Of a stretch of DNA of 64,000 nt, positions 8,742-17,513 are shown piece by piece. Under the pieces are notes generated by a model. The model searched no databases. It was not told where the DNA came from and saw nothing but the letters and a program-made list of their open reading frames with translations. Each line of letters opens with the position of its first letter. The stretch's first letter is position 1. The DNA is taken from NCBI RefSeq assembly GCF_026735135.1, contig NZ_JAPQER010000003.1:428513-492512 (forward strand). The letters are read 5' to 3'. Both the position numbers and the translations under genes were made by a program. Source of the DNA: Clostridium aestuarii. Lineage in GTDB: Bacteria; Bacillota; Clostridia; Clostridiales; Clostridiaceae.

Positions 8742-9671
8742 ATGAGAATAGCAAAAAATTTAACTGAGTTAATAGGAAATACTCCTTTAGTGGAGTTAGG
8801 GAATTATAAGAAGAATAATAAATTAAATGGTAATTTAATTGCAAAAGTAGAATACTTTAATCCAGCAGGTAGTGTTAAAGATAGAGTAGGATTTGCAATG
8901 TTAGAAGAAGCTGAAAAAAAAGGAATAATAAATAAAGATACTGTAATCATAGAACCTACAAGTGGTAATACTGGAGTTGGTTTAGCTTTAACAGCTGCAA
9001 TAAAAGGCTATAAATTATTAATAACAATGCCAGAATCTATGAGCTTAGAGAGAAGAAAAATGCTAAAAGTATATGGAGCAGAATTAGTTTTAACACCTGC
9101 TTCTCAAGGTATGAAAGGTGCAATTGAAAAGGCTGAAGAATTAAATAGAGAAATAGAAAACTCATTTATTCCTCAACAATTTAATAATCCTGTAAATGCA
9201 GATGCTCATGAGAAAACAACAGCAGAAGAAATCTGGAGAGATACAGATGGAAAGGTGGATGTTTTTGTAGCTGGAGTAGGAACAGGTGGAACTATAACAG
9301 GAGTTGCAAGAGGATTAAAGAAGAAAAATCCAAACATAAAAATTGTAGCTATTGAGCCAGAAACATCAGCTGTATTATCTGGAGAAAAAGCAGGACCACA
9401 TAAAATTCAAGGAATAGGTGCAGGGTTTATACCAGGTGTTTTAGATACTAATGTAATAGATGAAATAGTTAAAGTGAGTAATGATGATTCTTATGAAACA
9501 GCTAGAGAAATAGCTAAAGTAGAAGGGCTTTTAGTTGGAATTTCTTCTGGTGCAGCACTTTATGCAGCAAAGGAAATAGCAAAAAAAGAAGAAAATAAAG
9601 ATAAGAATATAGTTGTATTGTTACCTGATACAGGCTCAAGATATTTATCAACTGATTTATTTGAAGAATAA
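8742..9671 (+). CDS. cysK: Cysteine synthase A (O-acetylserine sulfhydrylase)
   Basis: This PLP enzyme makes cysteine from O-acetylserine and sulfide. The 309-residue length is standard. Residues to note are the PLP lysine in NPAGSVKDRVG near residue 46, the substrate loop PTSGNTGVGL near residue 70, the phosphate-binding GTGGTITG near residue 180, and SSGAA with PDTGSRYLST near the C-terminus. ATG 8742 follows AAGGGGGA. The gene sits between the CymR-like regulator and iscS, so the operon makes cysteine and then mobilises its sulfur. In B. subtilis CysK also acts as co-regulator of CymR; whether that holds here is inference. Confidence 0.95.
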   Translation: MRIAKNLTELIGNTPLVELGNYKKNNKLNGNLIAKVEYFNPAGSVKDRVGFAMLEEAEKKGIINKDTVIIEPTSGNTGVGLALTAAIKGYKLLITMPESMSLERRKMLKVYGAELVLTPASQGMKGAIEKAEELNREIENSFIPQQFNNPVNADAHEKTTAEEIWRDTDGKVDVFVAGVGTGGTITGVARGLKKKNPNIKIVAIEPETSAVLSGEKAGPHKIQGIGAGFIPGVLDTNVIDEIVKVSNDDSYETAREIAKVEGLLVGISSGAALYAAKEIAKKEENKDKNIVVLLPDTGSRYLSTDLFEE

Positions 9672-9715
9672 AAGGGAATAATAAATGTACTGACTAATTA
9701 AAGGAAGGTGAAAAT

Positions 9716-9738
9716 AAGGCTGCAGATTATGCAGCCTT
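9716..9738 (+). promoter_or_regulatory. Hairpin between iscS ribosome site and start codon
   Basis: A perfect 9-bp inverted repeat (AAGGCTGCA 9716-9724 and TGCAGCCTT 9730-9738, 5-base loop) lies between the SD-like AAGGAAGG (9701-9708) and ATG 9740. The linear distance is far too long for initiation, but if the hairpin folds, the SD and ATG are left about 8 unpaired bases apart, which is ideal. Confidence 0.6.
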
Positions 9739-9739
9739 T

Positions 9740-10924
9740 ATGAATAATATGAAAAGAAATATATACATAGACTATGCAGCTACAACTTATATGAAATCAG
9801 AAGTTTTAGAAGAGATGAATCCTTATTTTACTGAATATTTTGGCAACCCATCTTCTATTCATTTCATGTCAAGAAAAACTAAAAGTGCTATAGATAAAGC
9901 AAGAAGGAGAGTTGCTAAAGTACTAAATAGTAAAGCAGATGAAATATTTTTTACATCAGGAGGTTCGGAATCAGATAACTGGGGTATAAAAGGAGTAGCT
10001 TTTGCAAATGAAGGTAAAGGAAATCATATAATTACTACAAAAATAGAGCATCATGCAGTACTGAATACTTGCAAGTATTTAGAAAAACATGGTTTTAAAG
10101 TTACATATTTATCAGTAAATAAGGAAGGTATGATAAGTTTAGAGGAATTAAAAAATGCAATTAGTGATAAAACTATTTTAGTTTCTATTATGTTTGCTAA
10201 TAATGAAATTGGAACTATTCAACCTATTAAAGAAATAGGAGAGATATGTAGAGCAAAAAATGTTTTGTTTCATACAGATGCAGTACAGGCTACAGGACAT
10301 GTATTTATAGATGTAGATGAGATGAATATAGATTTATTATCTTTATCAGCACATAAATTTTATGGTCCTAAAGGTATAGGAGTTCTTTATATAAAAAAAG
10401 GAATAAAAATCGATAATTTAATTCATGGAGGAAGTCAACAGAGAGCTAAAAGAAGTGGAACAGAAAATGTAGCTGGAATTGTAGGGCTTGGAAAGGCAAT
10501 AGAACTTGCAGAAGAGACTTTGGAAGAAGAAAGAAATAGATTGATTTTATTGAGAGATAAATTAATAGACGGACTTTTAAAAATACCATATTCTAAATTA
10601 AATGGAGCCGTAGGAGAAAAAAGATTACCTGGTAATGTAAATATAAGTTTTGAATTTGTAGATGGAGAAGCATTGTTTATAAATCTAGATACTATGGGAA
10701 TATGTGCATCTAGTGGTAGTGCTTGTTCAGCAGGTTCTGTTGAACCATCGCATGTACTTGATGCAATAGGTATACCTCAAAATATGATTGATAGCACTGT
10801 AAGATTTTCAATGGGTGAAAAAACTACAGAAGAAGATATCGATTATTTACTTAAAGTAATGTCAGATATAATTGAGAGAATAAGAAAGTTAAATTCAGAG
10901 TATAAACAAAAACTAAGAGTTTAA
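9740..10924 (+). CDS. iscS: Cysteine desulfurase, NifS/IscS type
   Basis: This PLP enzyme takes sulfur from cysteine as a persulfide for Fe-S clusters and tRNA thiolation. The protein is 394 residues. The PLP lysine is in LSAHKFYGPKGIG near residue 205, the substrate motif is IEHHAVLNT near residue 100, and the persulfide Cys lies in ASSGSACSAGS near residue 330; the short SGSACS loop marks group I enzymes. ATG 9740 is used here; a second in-frame ATG (9749) gives the common MKRNIYIDYAATT start. No iscU/nifU gene lies next to it; mnmA follows 29 bases on, so the sulfur may go mainly to tRNA thiolation. Confidence 0.93.
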   Translation: MNNMKRNIYIDYAATTYMKSEVLEEMNPYFTEYFGNPSSIHFMSRKTKSAIDKARRRVAKVLNSKADEIFFTSGGSESDNWGIKGVAFANEGKGNHIITTKIEHHAVLNTCKYLEKHGFKVTYLSVNKEGMISLEELKNAISDKTILVSIMFANNEIGTIQPIKEIGEICRAKNVLFHTDAVQATGHVFIDVDEMNIDLLSLSAHKFYGPKGIGVLYIKKGIKIDNLIHGGSQQRAKRSGTENVAGIVGLGKAIELAEETLEEERNRLILLRDKLIDGLLKIPYSKLNGAVGEKRLPGNVNISFEFVDGEALFINLDTMGICASSGSACSAGSVEPSHVLDAIGIPQNMIDSTVRFSMGEKTTEEDIDYLLKVMSDIIERIRKLNSEYKQKLRV

Positions 10925-10953
10925 CTTAGTATACAATAAAGAGGTGCAATAAC

Positions 10954-12021
10954 ATGAATAAGAAAGTAGTAATAGGAATGAGCGGAGGAGTAGATAGTTC
11001 TGTAGCAGCTTATCTTTTAAAAAAGCAGGGTTATGATGTTATAGGAGTAACTATGCAAATATGGCAAGAAGTTGAAGAAGCTGAATTAAGAGAAGGAGGT
11101 TGCTGTTCCTTAAGTGCTGTAGATGATGCAAGAAGAGTTGCTGATAAGCTAGATATTCCTTTTTATATTATGAATTTTAAAGAAGCTTTTAAGAAAAATG
11201 TTATAGATTATTTTATAGATGAATATATGGAAGGTAGAACGCCTAATCCTTGTATAGCTTGTAATAAGTTTATAAAATTCGATGCTTTTTTAAAAAAAGC
11301 TCAAGCTATTGGAGCAGATTATGTATCTACAGGACATTATGCTAGAATTTATAAAGAAGGAGACCGATATTTAGTAAGAAGGGCTGAGGATGATACTAAG
11401 GATCAAACATATGCGTTATATAATCTAACACAATATCAATTAGAACATACCGTAATGCCTTGTGGAGAATATAGAAAAACTGAAATTAGAGAAATAGCAA
11501 AGGAGATAGGTCTTGAAGTTCATAGCAAGAAAGATAGTCAGGAAATTTGCTTTGTATATGATAATGATCATGGAGCGTATATAAAAAATCAGGTGCCTGA
11601 AAAAGTTAAAGAAGGTAATTTTGTTGATAAAGAAGGAAATATATTAGGCAAGCATAAAGGAATAGTTTATTATACTATAGGACAGAGAAAAGGGTTAGGT
11701 ATAGCATTAGGGAAACCTATGTATGTTGTAGATATAATTCCATACAAAAATGAAGTTGTTTTAGGTAGTGAAGAAGATATATTTAATACTGAGCTTATAG
11801 CAAAAGATATTAATTTTATTCCTTTTGATACTTTAGAACAACCATTAGAAGTAGAAGCTAAGGTAAGATATTCAGGAAAACCATCAAAGGCTGTAATAGC
11901 ACCATTAGAAGATGGAAAAGTTAAAGTGATTTTTGAAACTAAGCAAAGAGCAATAACTAAAGGACAGTCTGTAGTATTTTATCAAGGAGATTTATTAGTT
12001 GGTGGAGGGGTTATTGAATAA
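10954..12021 (+). CDS. mnmA: tRNA 2-thiouridylase MnmA
   Basis: This enzyme adenylates and thiolates U34 of the Lys, Glu and Gln tRNAs, using sulfur passed on from the cysteine desulfurase. The 355-residue protein has the PP-loop [15 protein letters not shown] at residues 8-22, the catalytic Cys in [12 protein letters not shown] near residue 100, the second catalytic Cys in SQEICFV near residue 198, and a C-terminal beta-barrel. It lies 29 bases after iscS behind GAGGTG. The iscS-mnmA pairing is common in Firmicutes and supports both calls. Confidence 0.95.
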   Translation: MNKKVVIGMSGGVDSSVAAYLLKKQGYDVIGVTMQIWQEVEEAELREGGCCSLSAVDDARRVADKLDIPFYIMNFKEAFKKNVIDYFIDEYMEGRTPNPCIACNKFIKFDAFLKKAQAIGADYVSTGHYARIYKEGDRYLVRRAEDDTKDQTYALYNLTQYQLEHTVMPCGEYRKTEIREIAKEIGLEVHSKKDSQEICFVYDNDHGAYIKNQVPEKVKEGNFVDKEGNILGKHKGIVYYTIGQRKGLGIALGKPMYVVDIIPYKNEVVLGSEEDIFNTELIAKDINFIPFDTLEQPLEVEAKVRYSGKPSKAVIAPLEDGKVKVIFETKQRAITKGQSVVFYQGDLLVGGGVIE

Positions 12022-12116
12022 TATGTTTTAAAACTTTGCATATAGTTAAGTGGTAAAATAAATGATATTATTTATAGTAAGAACAATAAAATTAGTATAG
12101 TAGTTGGAGGGGTTTT

Positions 12117-13211
12117 TTGAAATCAAAGGTTGTATTAGTTCATGGATATAATAAAACTTCGAAAGACATGTTACCATTAAAGTATAACTTAGAAATATTG
12201 AATTATGAGGTGCTGTTAATTAATTTGCCTTTAACAGTAGAAAAGCTAGATTGTTCTATAGAGCTATTTAAAAAGAGAATGGAAGACATTCTAAAAACAT
12301 TAGGAAAAAATGAAAAAATTCATTTAGTGGGTCATAGTACAGGAGGATTATTGATAAGAATTTTATTATCAAAGCTTCAGAATATAGACAAGATAGGAAG
12401 ATGTGTTCTAATAGCAACACCTAATAAAGGAAGTAAATTAGCTGATACTGCTGGAGGTATATCACAAGAAATTGTGAAGTTCTTTAAAGTTTTAAAAGAT
12501 CTTCAAATGGAAAATATAAAAGAAAGAAAAATAAAGAATATGAGTCAAGTAGAGATAGGTGCTATTGCAGGAAATAAAAATAATTTAATGTTAGGAAGTT
12601 TATTAGATGGTGAAAATGATGGAAGGGTTAGGGTTAATTCAGTTAGATATGATGGGTTAACAGATTTCATTGTTCTTCAATATAATCATAAAGAAATTCA
12701 TCATAAATTTGAAACGGCAAGATTAATTGATAATTATTTTAATACAGGAAAATTTAAAGCCGAGGAATATGAAAAAAAAGAACAAATCATAAATAAAGAT
12801 GATTTAATGTCAGTTAGGGATAATTCTAAATTCATAGGACAATTCTGTGAGGTGCTAGGTGGAAATATGTTAAATTGGGATATCTCAACTTCTGGTGGAA
12901 AGGTTTTTTGGAAAGATTCAACAGAATATAATGGGTGGAGATTACAGCAAAACAAAGTTACAGGTCACTGCAGAATTCTAAATCCAAAAGATTATAGAAA
13001 AGCGTGGGGAAGCCCAAAAGCTATGGAGAAGGCTATAAATGAAATTATACAAATTCAGAATTACCACCAAATTAATAATAAGTTTATCAATAATAAAAAT
13101 AAAGAAGAACTGCTAAAAATACTAGAAAAATTAGATGAATTAAGAATCAAAGAAATTATTACAGAAGAAGAATTTAATAAAAAGAAAAATAATATTTTAT
13201 CTAGAATTTAA
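12117..13211 (+). CDS. Alpha/beta-hydrolase (lipase/acylhydrolase) with C-terminal SHOCT-like domain
   Basis: This is a 364-residue protein with no signal peptide. Residues 1-210 are an alpha/beta-hydrolase: VLVHGYN near the start gives the oxyanion strand, and GHSTGGLL near residue 74 is the nucleophile elbow with its Ser. A likely catalytic Asp is in ENDGRV and a likely His is near HHKF. A linker of about 100 residues follows that I do not recognise. The last 40 residues (LEKLDELRIKEIITEEEF) match the SHOCT short helical domain, often found at protein ends and in oligomers. The start is TTG 12117 behind GGAGGGG. The substrate is unknown. Confidence 0.75.
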   Translation: MKSKVVLVHGYNKTSKDMLPLKYNLEILNYEVLLINLPLTVEKLDCSIELFKKRMEDILKTLGKNEKIHLVGHSTGGLLIRILLSKLQNIDKIGRCVLIATPNKGSKLADTAGGISQEIVKFFKVLKDLQMENIKERKIKNMSQVEIGAIAGNKNNLMLGSLLDGENDGRVRVNSVRYDGLTDFIVLQYNHKEIHHKFETARLIDNYFNTGKFKAEEYEKKEQIINKDDLMSVRDNSKFIGQFCEVLGGNMLNWDISTSGGKVFWKDSTEYNGWRLQQNKVTGHCRILNPKDYRKAWGSPKAMEKAINEIIQIQNYHQINNKFINNKNKEELLKILEKLDELRIKEIITEEEFNKKKNNILSRI

Positions 13212-13216
13212 GAAAA

Positions 13217-13264
13217 TATGTAGATTCAGGGGTAGGTATGTATATCTACCTCTGAATCTACATA
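13217..13264. terminator. Bidirectional terminator hairpin
   Basis: A 19-base stem (13217-13235 with 13246-13264) with a single wobble lies between the converging hydrolase and DUF1700 genes. It is followed by a short T-rich stretch on the + strand. It probably ends transcription from both sides. Confidence 0.7.
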
Positions 13265-13347
13265 TTTCTATATTGTATTCCAATAGAGCATAAAAATAAG
13301 TATATAGCCCTAAGAATTATTGGTTAAGTTAGGGGGAGTAGCATTAA

Positions 13348-13923
13348 TTACTTATTATTTTTTATTATATTTATATTTCCTTTTATATAATTTAATAAAA
13401 ATTTACCAAATTTTTTACTTAAAATATTCATACCTTTAAATAAGTAGTAGCTTAAAAAGCATACAACTATTCCTAATGGAATACTTAATAGTGGATTCAA
13501 TGGGTTATGAACATTTTGTGGAAAAAATATTTTTAGTATAGGTGACAATGCAAGTGCTCCACCTGATATGAATACTCCAAAAACCAAAGCGTAAAGTCCA
13601 AATATTATGGAGCCACCACCTATAAAAACTATAGGAACAAAGAATAAGTTAAAGAATCCCAGTCCAGTTGCTGTTATCATAATTTTGAATATGTTACTAA
13701 TTGTTGTGTTTTTTTCAGCAGTGTTTACAGCATATTCTGTTTTTATTATTTTAGCTAATTTATTTGGTTCTCCTAAAGCTTGTGCTATTTCTTCTTCATC
13801 TCTTCCTTGCTGTATACCTAATCTGAAATGTTCTTCATAATCAGATAAAATTTCCTTTCTATCTAATTCAGGAATATTTTTTAATTGTTTAGATAGTACT
13901 AACATAAATTTGTTTTTACTCAT
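13348..13923 (-). CDS. HAAS/DUF1700-family membrane protein
   Basis: This 191-residue protein has an N-terminal HAAS domain (residues about 1-65, including LSDYEEHFRLGIQQGRDEEEI and ALGEPNKLAKII), then three or four hydrophobic segments. HAAS/DUF1700 proteins are nearly always next to a PadR regulator and are thought to act with it as a membrane-linked partner. Here PadR ends one base before this start, so the pair is translationally coupled. The role is unknown beyond that association. Confidence 0.85.
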   Translation of the reverse strand: MSKNKFMLVLSKQLKNIPELDRKEILSDYEEHFRLGIQQGRDEEEIAQALGEPNKLAKIIKTEYAVNTAEKNTTISNIFKIMITATGLGFFNLFFVPIVFIGGGSIIFGLYALVFGVFISGGALALSPILKIFFPQNVHNPLNPLLSIPLGIVVCFLSYYLFKGMNILSKKFGKFLLNYIKGNINIIKNNK

Positions 13924-13924
13924 T

Positions 13925-14239
13925 CTATTCTTTACCTCCTAATAAGTCTTCTACTGCATTAGTGAATTTTTTCCATTCACTTTCTAGTTCGGTTTTGAAT
14001 GTTTTTCCTTCTTCTGTTAATTTATAATATTTTCTCGGAGGTCCTTCTTTAGATTCTTGTAGATAAGTGGTCACATAATTATCTTTCTTTAATCTTCTTA
14101 ATAAAGGATAAATAGTTCCTTCTGAAATAAAAATTTTCTTAGATATTTCATTAACTAATTCGTATCCATAACATTCTTTTTTATCAAGTGTAGATAGTAC
14201 ACATAATTCTAATACGCCTTTTTTAAATTGAATATTCAT
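13925..14239 (-). CDS. PadR-family transcriptional regulator
   Basis: This 104-residue winged-HTH protein matches the short PadR type. It begins with the [21 protein letters not shown] helix pattern, continues with the [13 protein letters not shown] recognition helix at about residues 38-50 and the [14 protein letters not shown] wing, and ends in a short dimerisation helix. It forms an operon with the DUF1700 gene. A good promoter flanked by an inverted repeat lies upstream on the same strand (14353-14389), so it probably represses itself. The inducer is unknown; PadR/HAAS pairs often respond to membrane or envelope stress. Confidence 0.9.
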   Translation of the reverse strand: MNIQFKKGVLELCVLSTLDKKECYGYELVNEISKKIFISEGTIYPLLRRLKKDNYVTTYLQESKEGPPRKYYKLTEEGKTFKTELESEWKKFTNAVEDLLGGKE

Positions 14240-14352
14240 AGTATGCTATTTTCTCTCCTTTTTCTGGTGTGTGATTTGAATATAAGAATTTAAAATTCTT
14301 TTTGATATTAAAAATAATTACTAAGTATACATTAATTTCAAATAACAACTAT

Positions 14353-14389
14353 ATTATAACGCCAGGTATTGTATATTGCAAGGTACCTG
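14353..14389 (-). promoter_or_regulatory. PadR operon promoter and candidate operator
   Basis: On the minus strand TTGCAA (14376-14381), 17 bases, TATAAT (14353-14358) make a strong sigma-A promoter. An inverted repeat, CAGGTA (14363-14368) and TACCTG (14384-14389), brackets the -35 box. A dimeric PadR bound there would block the promoter. The promoter is seen directly; the operator role is inferred. The rest of the 333-base gap 14240-14572 shows only AT-rich sequence and the ribosome site of the next gene. Confidence 0.6.
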
Positions 14390-14572
14390 CTAATATTTTT
14401 ATTAAAATGTAGTTACAAAGAAAATACAAATAAATTATATAGTAAAAATATTGAACAAATATATAAATTGTGGGAAAATATTATATTGAAAGGAAACAAT
14501 AATATTTAAGAATACTATGAGATATTATAAGAACATATAGGGTGTTATTAAAAAAGAGAAAGTAGGGGTAAG

Positions 14573-14953
14573 ATGTCTAGAAATCGTATTACTTATTGTA
14601 TCTTTATTTTACTTGTTATTTTGTTGGGTTTAGCTTCAAGGCATTATTCAAATTATTTGCCTAGATTTATGGCAAATTATTCAGGAGATACATTGTGGGG
14701 ACTTATGATTTTCTTTTGCTTTGGGTTTATATTTAGAGATAAATCTATTAAGTTTGTGTTTTTTTGTGCTGTTATAGTTTCATTTTTGGTGGAAACAAGT
14801 CAGCTGTATCAGGCGAATTGGATTAATTCAATTCGTAGCACTTTTCTTGGGGGATTGATTTTAGGATTTGGATTTTTATGGAGCGATTTAGTTTGCTACT
14901 TTGTTGGAATTAGTGTTGGAACTTTATTGGAATATTACCATTATAAGGCTTGA
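14573..14953 (+). CDS. DUF2809-family small membrane protein
   Basis: This 126-residue protein has four hydrophobic segments and the family signature: LASRHYSNYLPRF in the first loop, a GDTLWGLM stretch, and ETSQLYQANWINSIRST in the third loop. These fit DUF2809, a small family of unknown function with charged loops that resembles the VanZ-like membrane proteins. ATG 14573 follows AGGGGTA. It lies 56 bases before the M48 protease gene and could be in the same transcript. Confidence 0.8.
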   Translation: MSRNRITYCIFILLVILLGLASRHYSNYLPRFMANYSGDTLWGLMIFFCFGFIFRDKSIKFVFFCAVIVSFLVETSQLYQANWINSIRSTFLGGLILGFGFLWSDLVCYFVGISVGTLLEYYHYKA

Positions 14954-15009
14954 TATGATATAATTGTAATAAAAATCTAAAAATATTTAGCTGAAAAGAA
15001 GGTAATAAA

Positions 15010-16560
15010 ATGAAGAATTATTATAAAGTTATGTTAAAGAAAGCCTTACTTTCAATGACATTATTGTTTGGAATAGTGTTTGCTGCTGCAACAGCCATTA
15101 TATGGAAGGTAGGATTGGATTTAAGGTATGGGATTTTAGCTTCTATAATAATAGTAGCAATTCAGTTTCTTATTTCACCAATTATAATTGAGATTATATA
15201 TGATATTATGTTTTATAAACCAGAGATTTTTTTTAGTGAAGAGGTTTTGCAATTTATAGATGAAACTTGTAAAGAATTAAATATATCTAAGCCTAAAATT
15301 GGAATTATAAAAGATGGTAATCCAAATGCATTTACTTATGGTTATACACCTAAAAATGCGAGATTAGTTGTAACTACAGGGCTTTTAGAAATACTCACAG
15401 AAGAAGAACAGAAGGCAGTTATATCTCATGAACTTGGACACATTAAGCATTATGATTTTATTGTTATGATGCTAGTATCCCTAATACCTATGATACTTTA
15501 TCAAATATATATAAGCACAAAAAGTAAAAAGGAAAATGTTGCTTATTTTATTGGAATAGGTGCTTATATTGTGTATATTTTAAGTGGATTGTTTGTTCTT
15601 TCTTTTTCAAGAATAAGAGAATATTATGCTGATAATTTTTCAAAAGATATAATGGGAAGTGGAGAACCACTAAAAAGTGCTTTAATAAAAATTGCTTATG
15701 GAACAGCTAGTAGAGAAAAAGGAAAAGAGCCAGAAGCATCTTGTATGGCGTTTACAAATAATATTCAAAATGATGCTTTTATGCTTTCAAGCTATAAATT
15801 AAATGAAGAGAATAAAATTGACAATAAACTAATGAAGTGGGATATTAAAAATTTATGGGGAAGATGGTATGAATTTAATTCTACTCATCCACTTACAGCA
15901 AGAAGAATATTTGCTTTAACAGGAGAAAAAATAGAAGACATACATGTGTCCTTAAAAGATGTGACAAGATTTTTATGTGAGGTGTTTATAAATATTCTTC
16001 CATGGATAGTGTTGATTTTACCAGTATTTGTATTTGGGTTTGATAATATAATGCAGCGAGATATATTTGGAGCATTAATTGATGCATTTTGGAATAAACC
16101 TTTATTAATTTCTATTTTAGGAATAAGTATATTAATAAAATATTATTATTCTTTTAGAGGAAATCACGAGGAAATTAAAATATATGAACTTTTAGCAAGG
16201 GAAGATGCTTCACCTGTTAAAGGAATTCCAGCGATACTAAGAGGAAAAATTATAGGAAAAGGAATTCCAGGATTATTTTGTAGTGAAGATTTAGTTATAG
16301 ATGATGGTACAGGAATTATGTTAGTAGACTACAGACAACCTTTAAGAATATTCGAATTTATTTTTGGAGTTTTTAAAGTTGAAAATATGAAGGAAAAAGA
16401 AGTTGAAGTGGTAGGATGGTATAAAAGAGGAATGAGACCTTATTTTGTATGTTTATCTATAATAACAGATGATAATTCAAGAATTTGTTTTAATTATATA
16501 TTAAGGCAATTACTTGGATATGGGCTTATATTGATAGGCATATTATTAGCTATAGTATAG
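15010..16560 (+). CDS. M48-family membrane zinc metalloprotease
   Basis: This 516-residue membrane protein has the zinc motif HELGH near residue 138 in AVISHELGHIKHYDF, and the third ligand Glu is likely in REYYADNFS near residue 207. Two hydrophobic segments precede the protease domain, two lie within it, and further ones lie near residues 320-380 and at the end. The HPLTARRIF stretch near residue 296 is common to HtpX/YhfN-type members. An extra C-terminal region (about 400-490) with GWYKRGMRPYF looks like a small beta-rich domain seen in some clostridial members. It is longer than HtpX. It probably acts in membrane protein quality control. Confidence 0.88.
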   Translation: MKNYYKVMLKKALLSMTLLFGIVFAAATAIIWKVGLDLRYGILASIIIVAIQFLISPIIIEIIYDIMFYKPEIFFSEEVLQFIDETCKELNISKPKIGIIKDGNPNAFTYGYTPKNARLVVTTGLLEILTEEEQKAVISHELGHIKHYDFIVMMLVSLIPMILYQIYISTKSKKENVAYFIGIGAYIVYILSGLFVLSFSRIREYYADNFSKDIMGSGEPLKSALIKIAYGTASREKGKEPEASCMAFTNNIQNDAFMLSSYKLNEENKIDNKLMKWDIKNLWGRWYEFNSTHPLTARRIFALTGEKIEDIHVSLKDVTRFLCEVFINILPWIVLILPVFVFGFDNIMQRDIFGALIDAFWNKPLLISILGISILIKYYYSFRGNHEEIKIYELLAREDASPVKGIPAILRGKIIGKGIPGLFCSEDLVIDDGTGIMLVDYRQPLRIFEFIFGVFKVENMKEKEVEVVGWYKRGMRPYFVCLSIITDDNSRICFNYILRQLLGYGLILIGILLAIV

Positions 16561-16671
16561 AGAAAATAAACAGTTTTGAATTATCTAAATTTCTCATCTA
16601 AGAATATGCAATAAATAAAAATTTAATGTTATAATTAAAAAATATACTAATTTTGAGAGGAGATAATATTT

Positions 16672-17313
16672 ATGGATAAGAATACTGAATTTATTATTGA
16701 AAAAAGAGTTGAAAGAACTATAGAAAATTTAGAGAAGCATAATATGAATGGTTATTTTGTTCAAAATGAAAAAGAAGCTTTAAAGAAGATTGAAGAGTTA
16801 ATGAATGAAGGAAATACAGTGTCAGTTGGTGGTTCTATGACTCTTTTTGAAAGTGGTGCAATAGAATTTTTAAGAAGTGATAAGTATAATTTTTTAGATA
16901 GATATAAAAAAGATTTGACAAAAGATCAAATTAAAGATATTTATAGAAAAAGTTTTTCTGCTGATGTATATTTAACAAGTAGTAATGCTATTACAGAAGA
17001 TGGAGAACTTTATAATGTTGATGGTACAGGTAATAGAGTTGCAGCAATGGTTTATGGTCCAGATAAAGTTATTGTAGTTGTGGGAGTTAATAAAATAGTT
17101 AAAGATTTAGATGAAGCTATTATGAGAAATAGAGAAATTGCCGCACCTGCTAATGCTAAAAGATTAAATAGAAGTACTCCTTGTGCTAAAGTGGGGTATT
17201 GTATGGACTGCACTAGCAAAGATAGAATTTGTAATGATTATGTAGTTATAAGAAGACAAGGGTCTATAGGAAGAATTCATGTAATAATAGTTAATAAAGA
17301 ATTAGGATATTAA
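16672..17313 (+). CDS. LUD-domain protein (LutC/YkgG-like)
   Basis: This 213-residue cytosolic protein is of the LUD (DUF162) family, whose best known members belong to the LutABC L-lactate oxidation system. Visible signatures are VSVGGSMTLFESG near residue 50, SADVYLTSSNAITEDG near residue 104 and NVDGTGNRVAAMVYGP near residue 122. A C-terminal cluster of four Cys (CAKVGYCMDCTSKDRIC) is common in stand-alone clostridial members. No lutA or lutB is nearby, so a lactate role is not supported here. ATG 16672 follows GAGGAGA; a terminator follows. Confidence 0.8.
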   Translation: MDKNTEFIIEKRVERTIENLEKHNMNGYFVQNEKEALKKIEELMNEGNTVSVGGSMTLFESGAIEFLRSDKYNFLDRYKKDLTKDQIKDIYRKSFSADVYLTSSNAITEDGELYNVDGTGNRVAAMVYGPDKVIVVVGVNKIVKDLDEAIMRNREIAAPANAKRLNRSTPCAKVGYCMDCTSKDRICNDYVVIRRQGSIGRIHVIIVNKELGY

Positions 17314-17314
17314 T

Positions 17315-17355
17315 AAATGAGCATCTACTAAAATTGTAGATGCTCATTTATTATT
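17315..17355 (+). terminator. Terminator after the LUD gene
   Basis: A 14-bp perfect stem (17315-17328 with 17336-17349, core GAGCATCTAC) with a 7-base loop and trailing T-rich bases lies just after the stop codon. Confidence 0.85.
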
Positions 17356-17513
17356 GAGGAAATTTTTAATTATGACATTTTATCATCATTAAGTATAATG
17401 CTGAATTTTTAGAATATTAAAGTTGATATTTAATTAAAATAATAAAAGTAATAAATTAATTAATTAAGATAATTATAATACTAGAGATAATTTCTAAAAG
17501 AGAGGTGTATACT

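Noticed and set aside
9708..9743. 11-codon leader peptide before iscS
   Set aside because: The SD would be only about 2 bases from the GTG; kept only as an alternative to the hairpin model.
17356..17513. Rex operator before adhE
   Set aside because: Searched by eye for TTGTTAA-N4-TTAACAA; nothing close is present.
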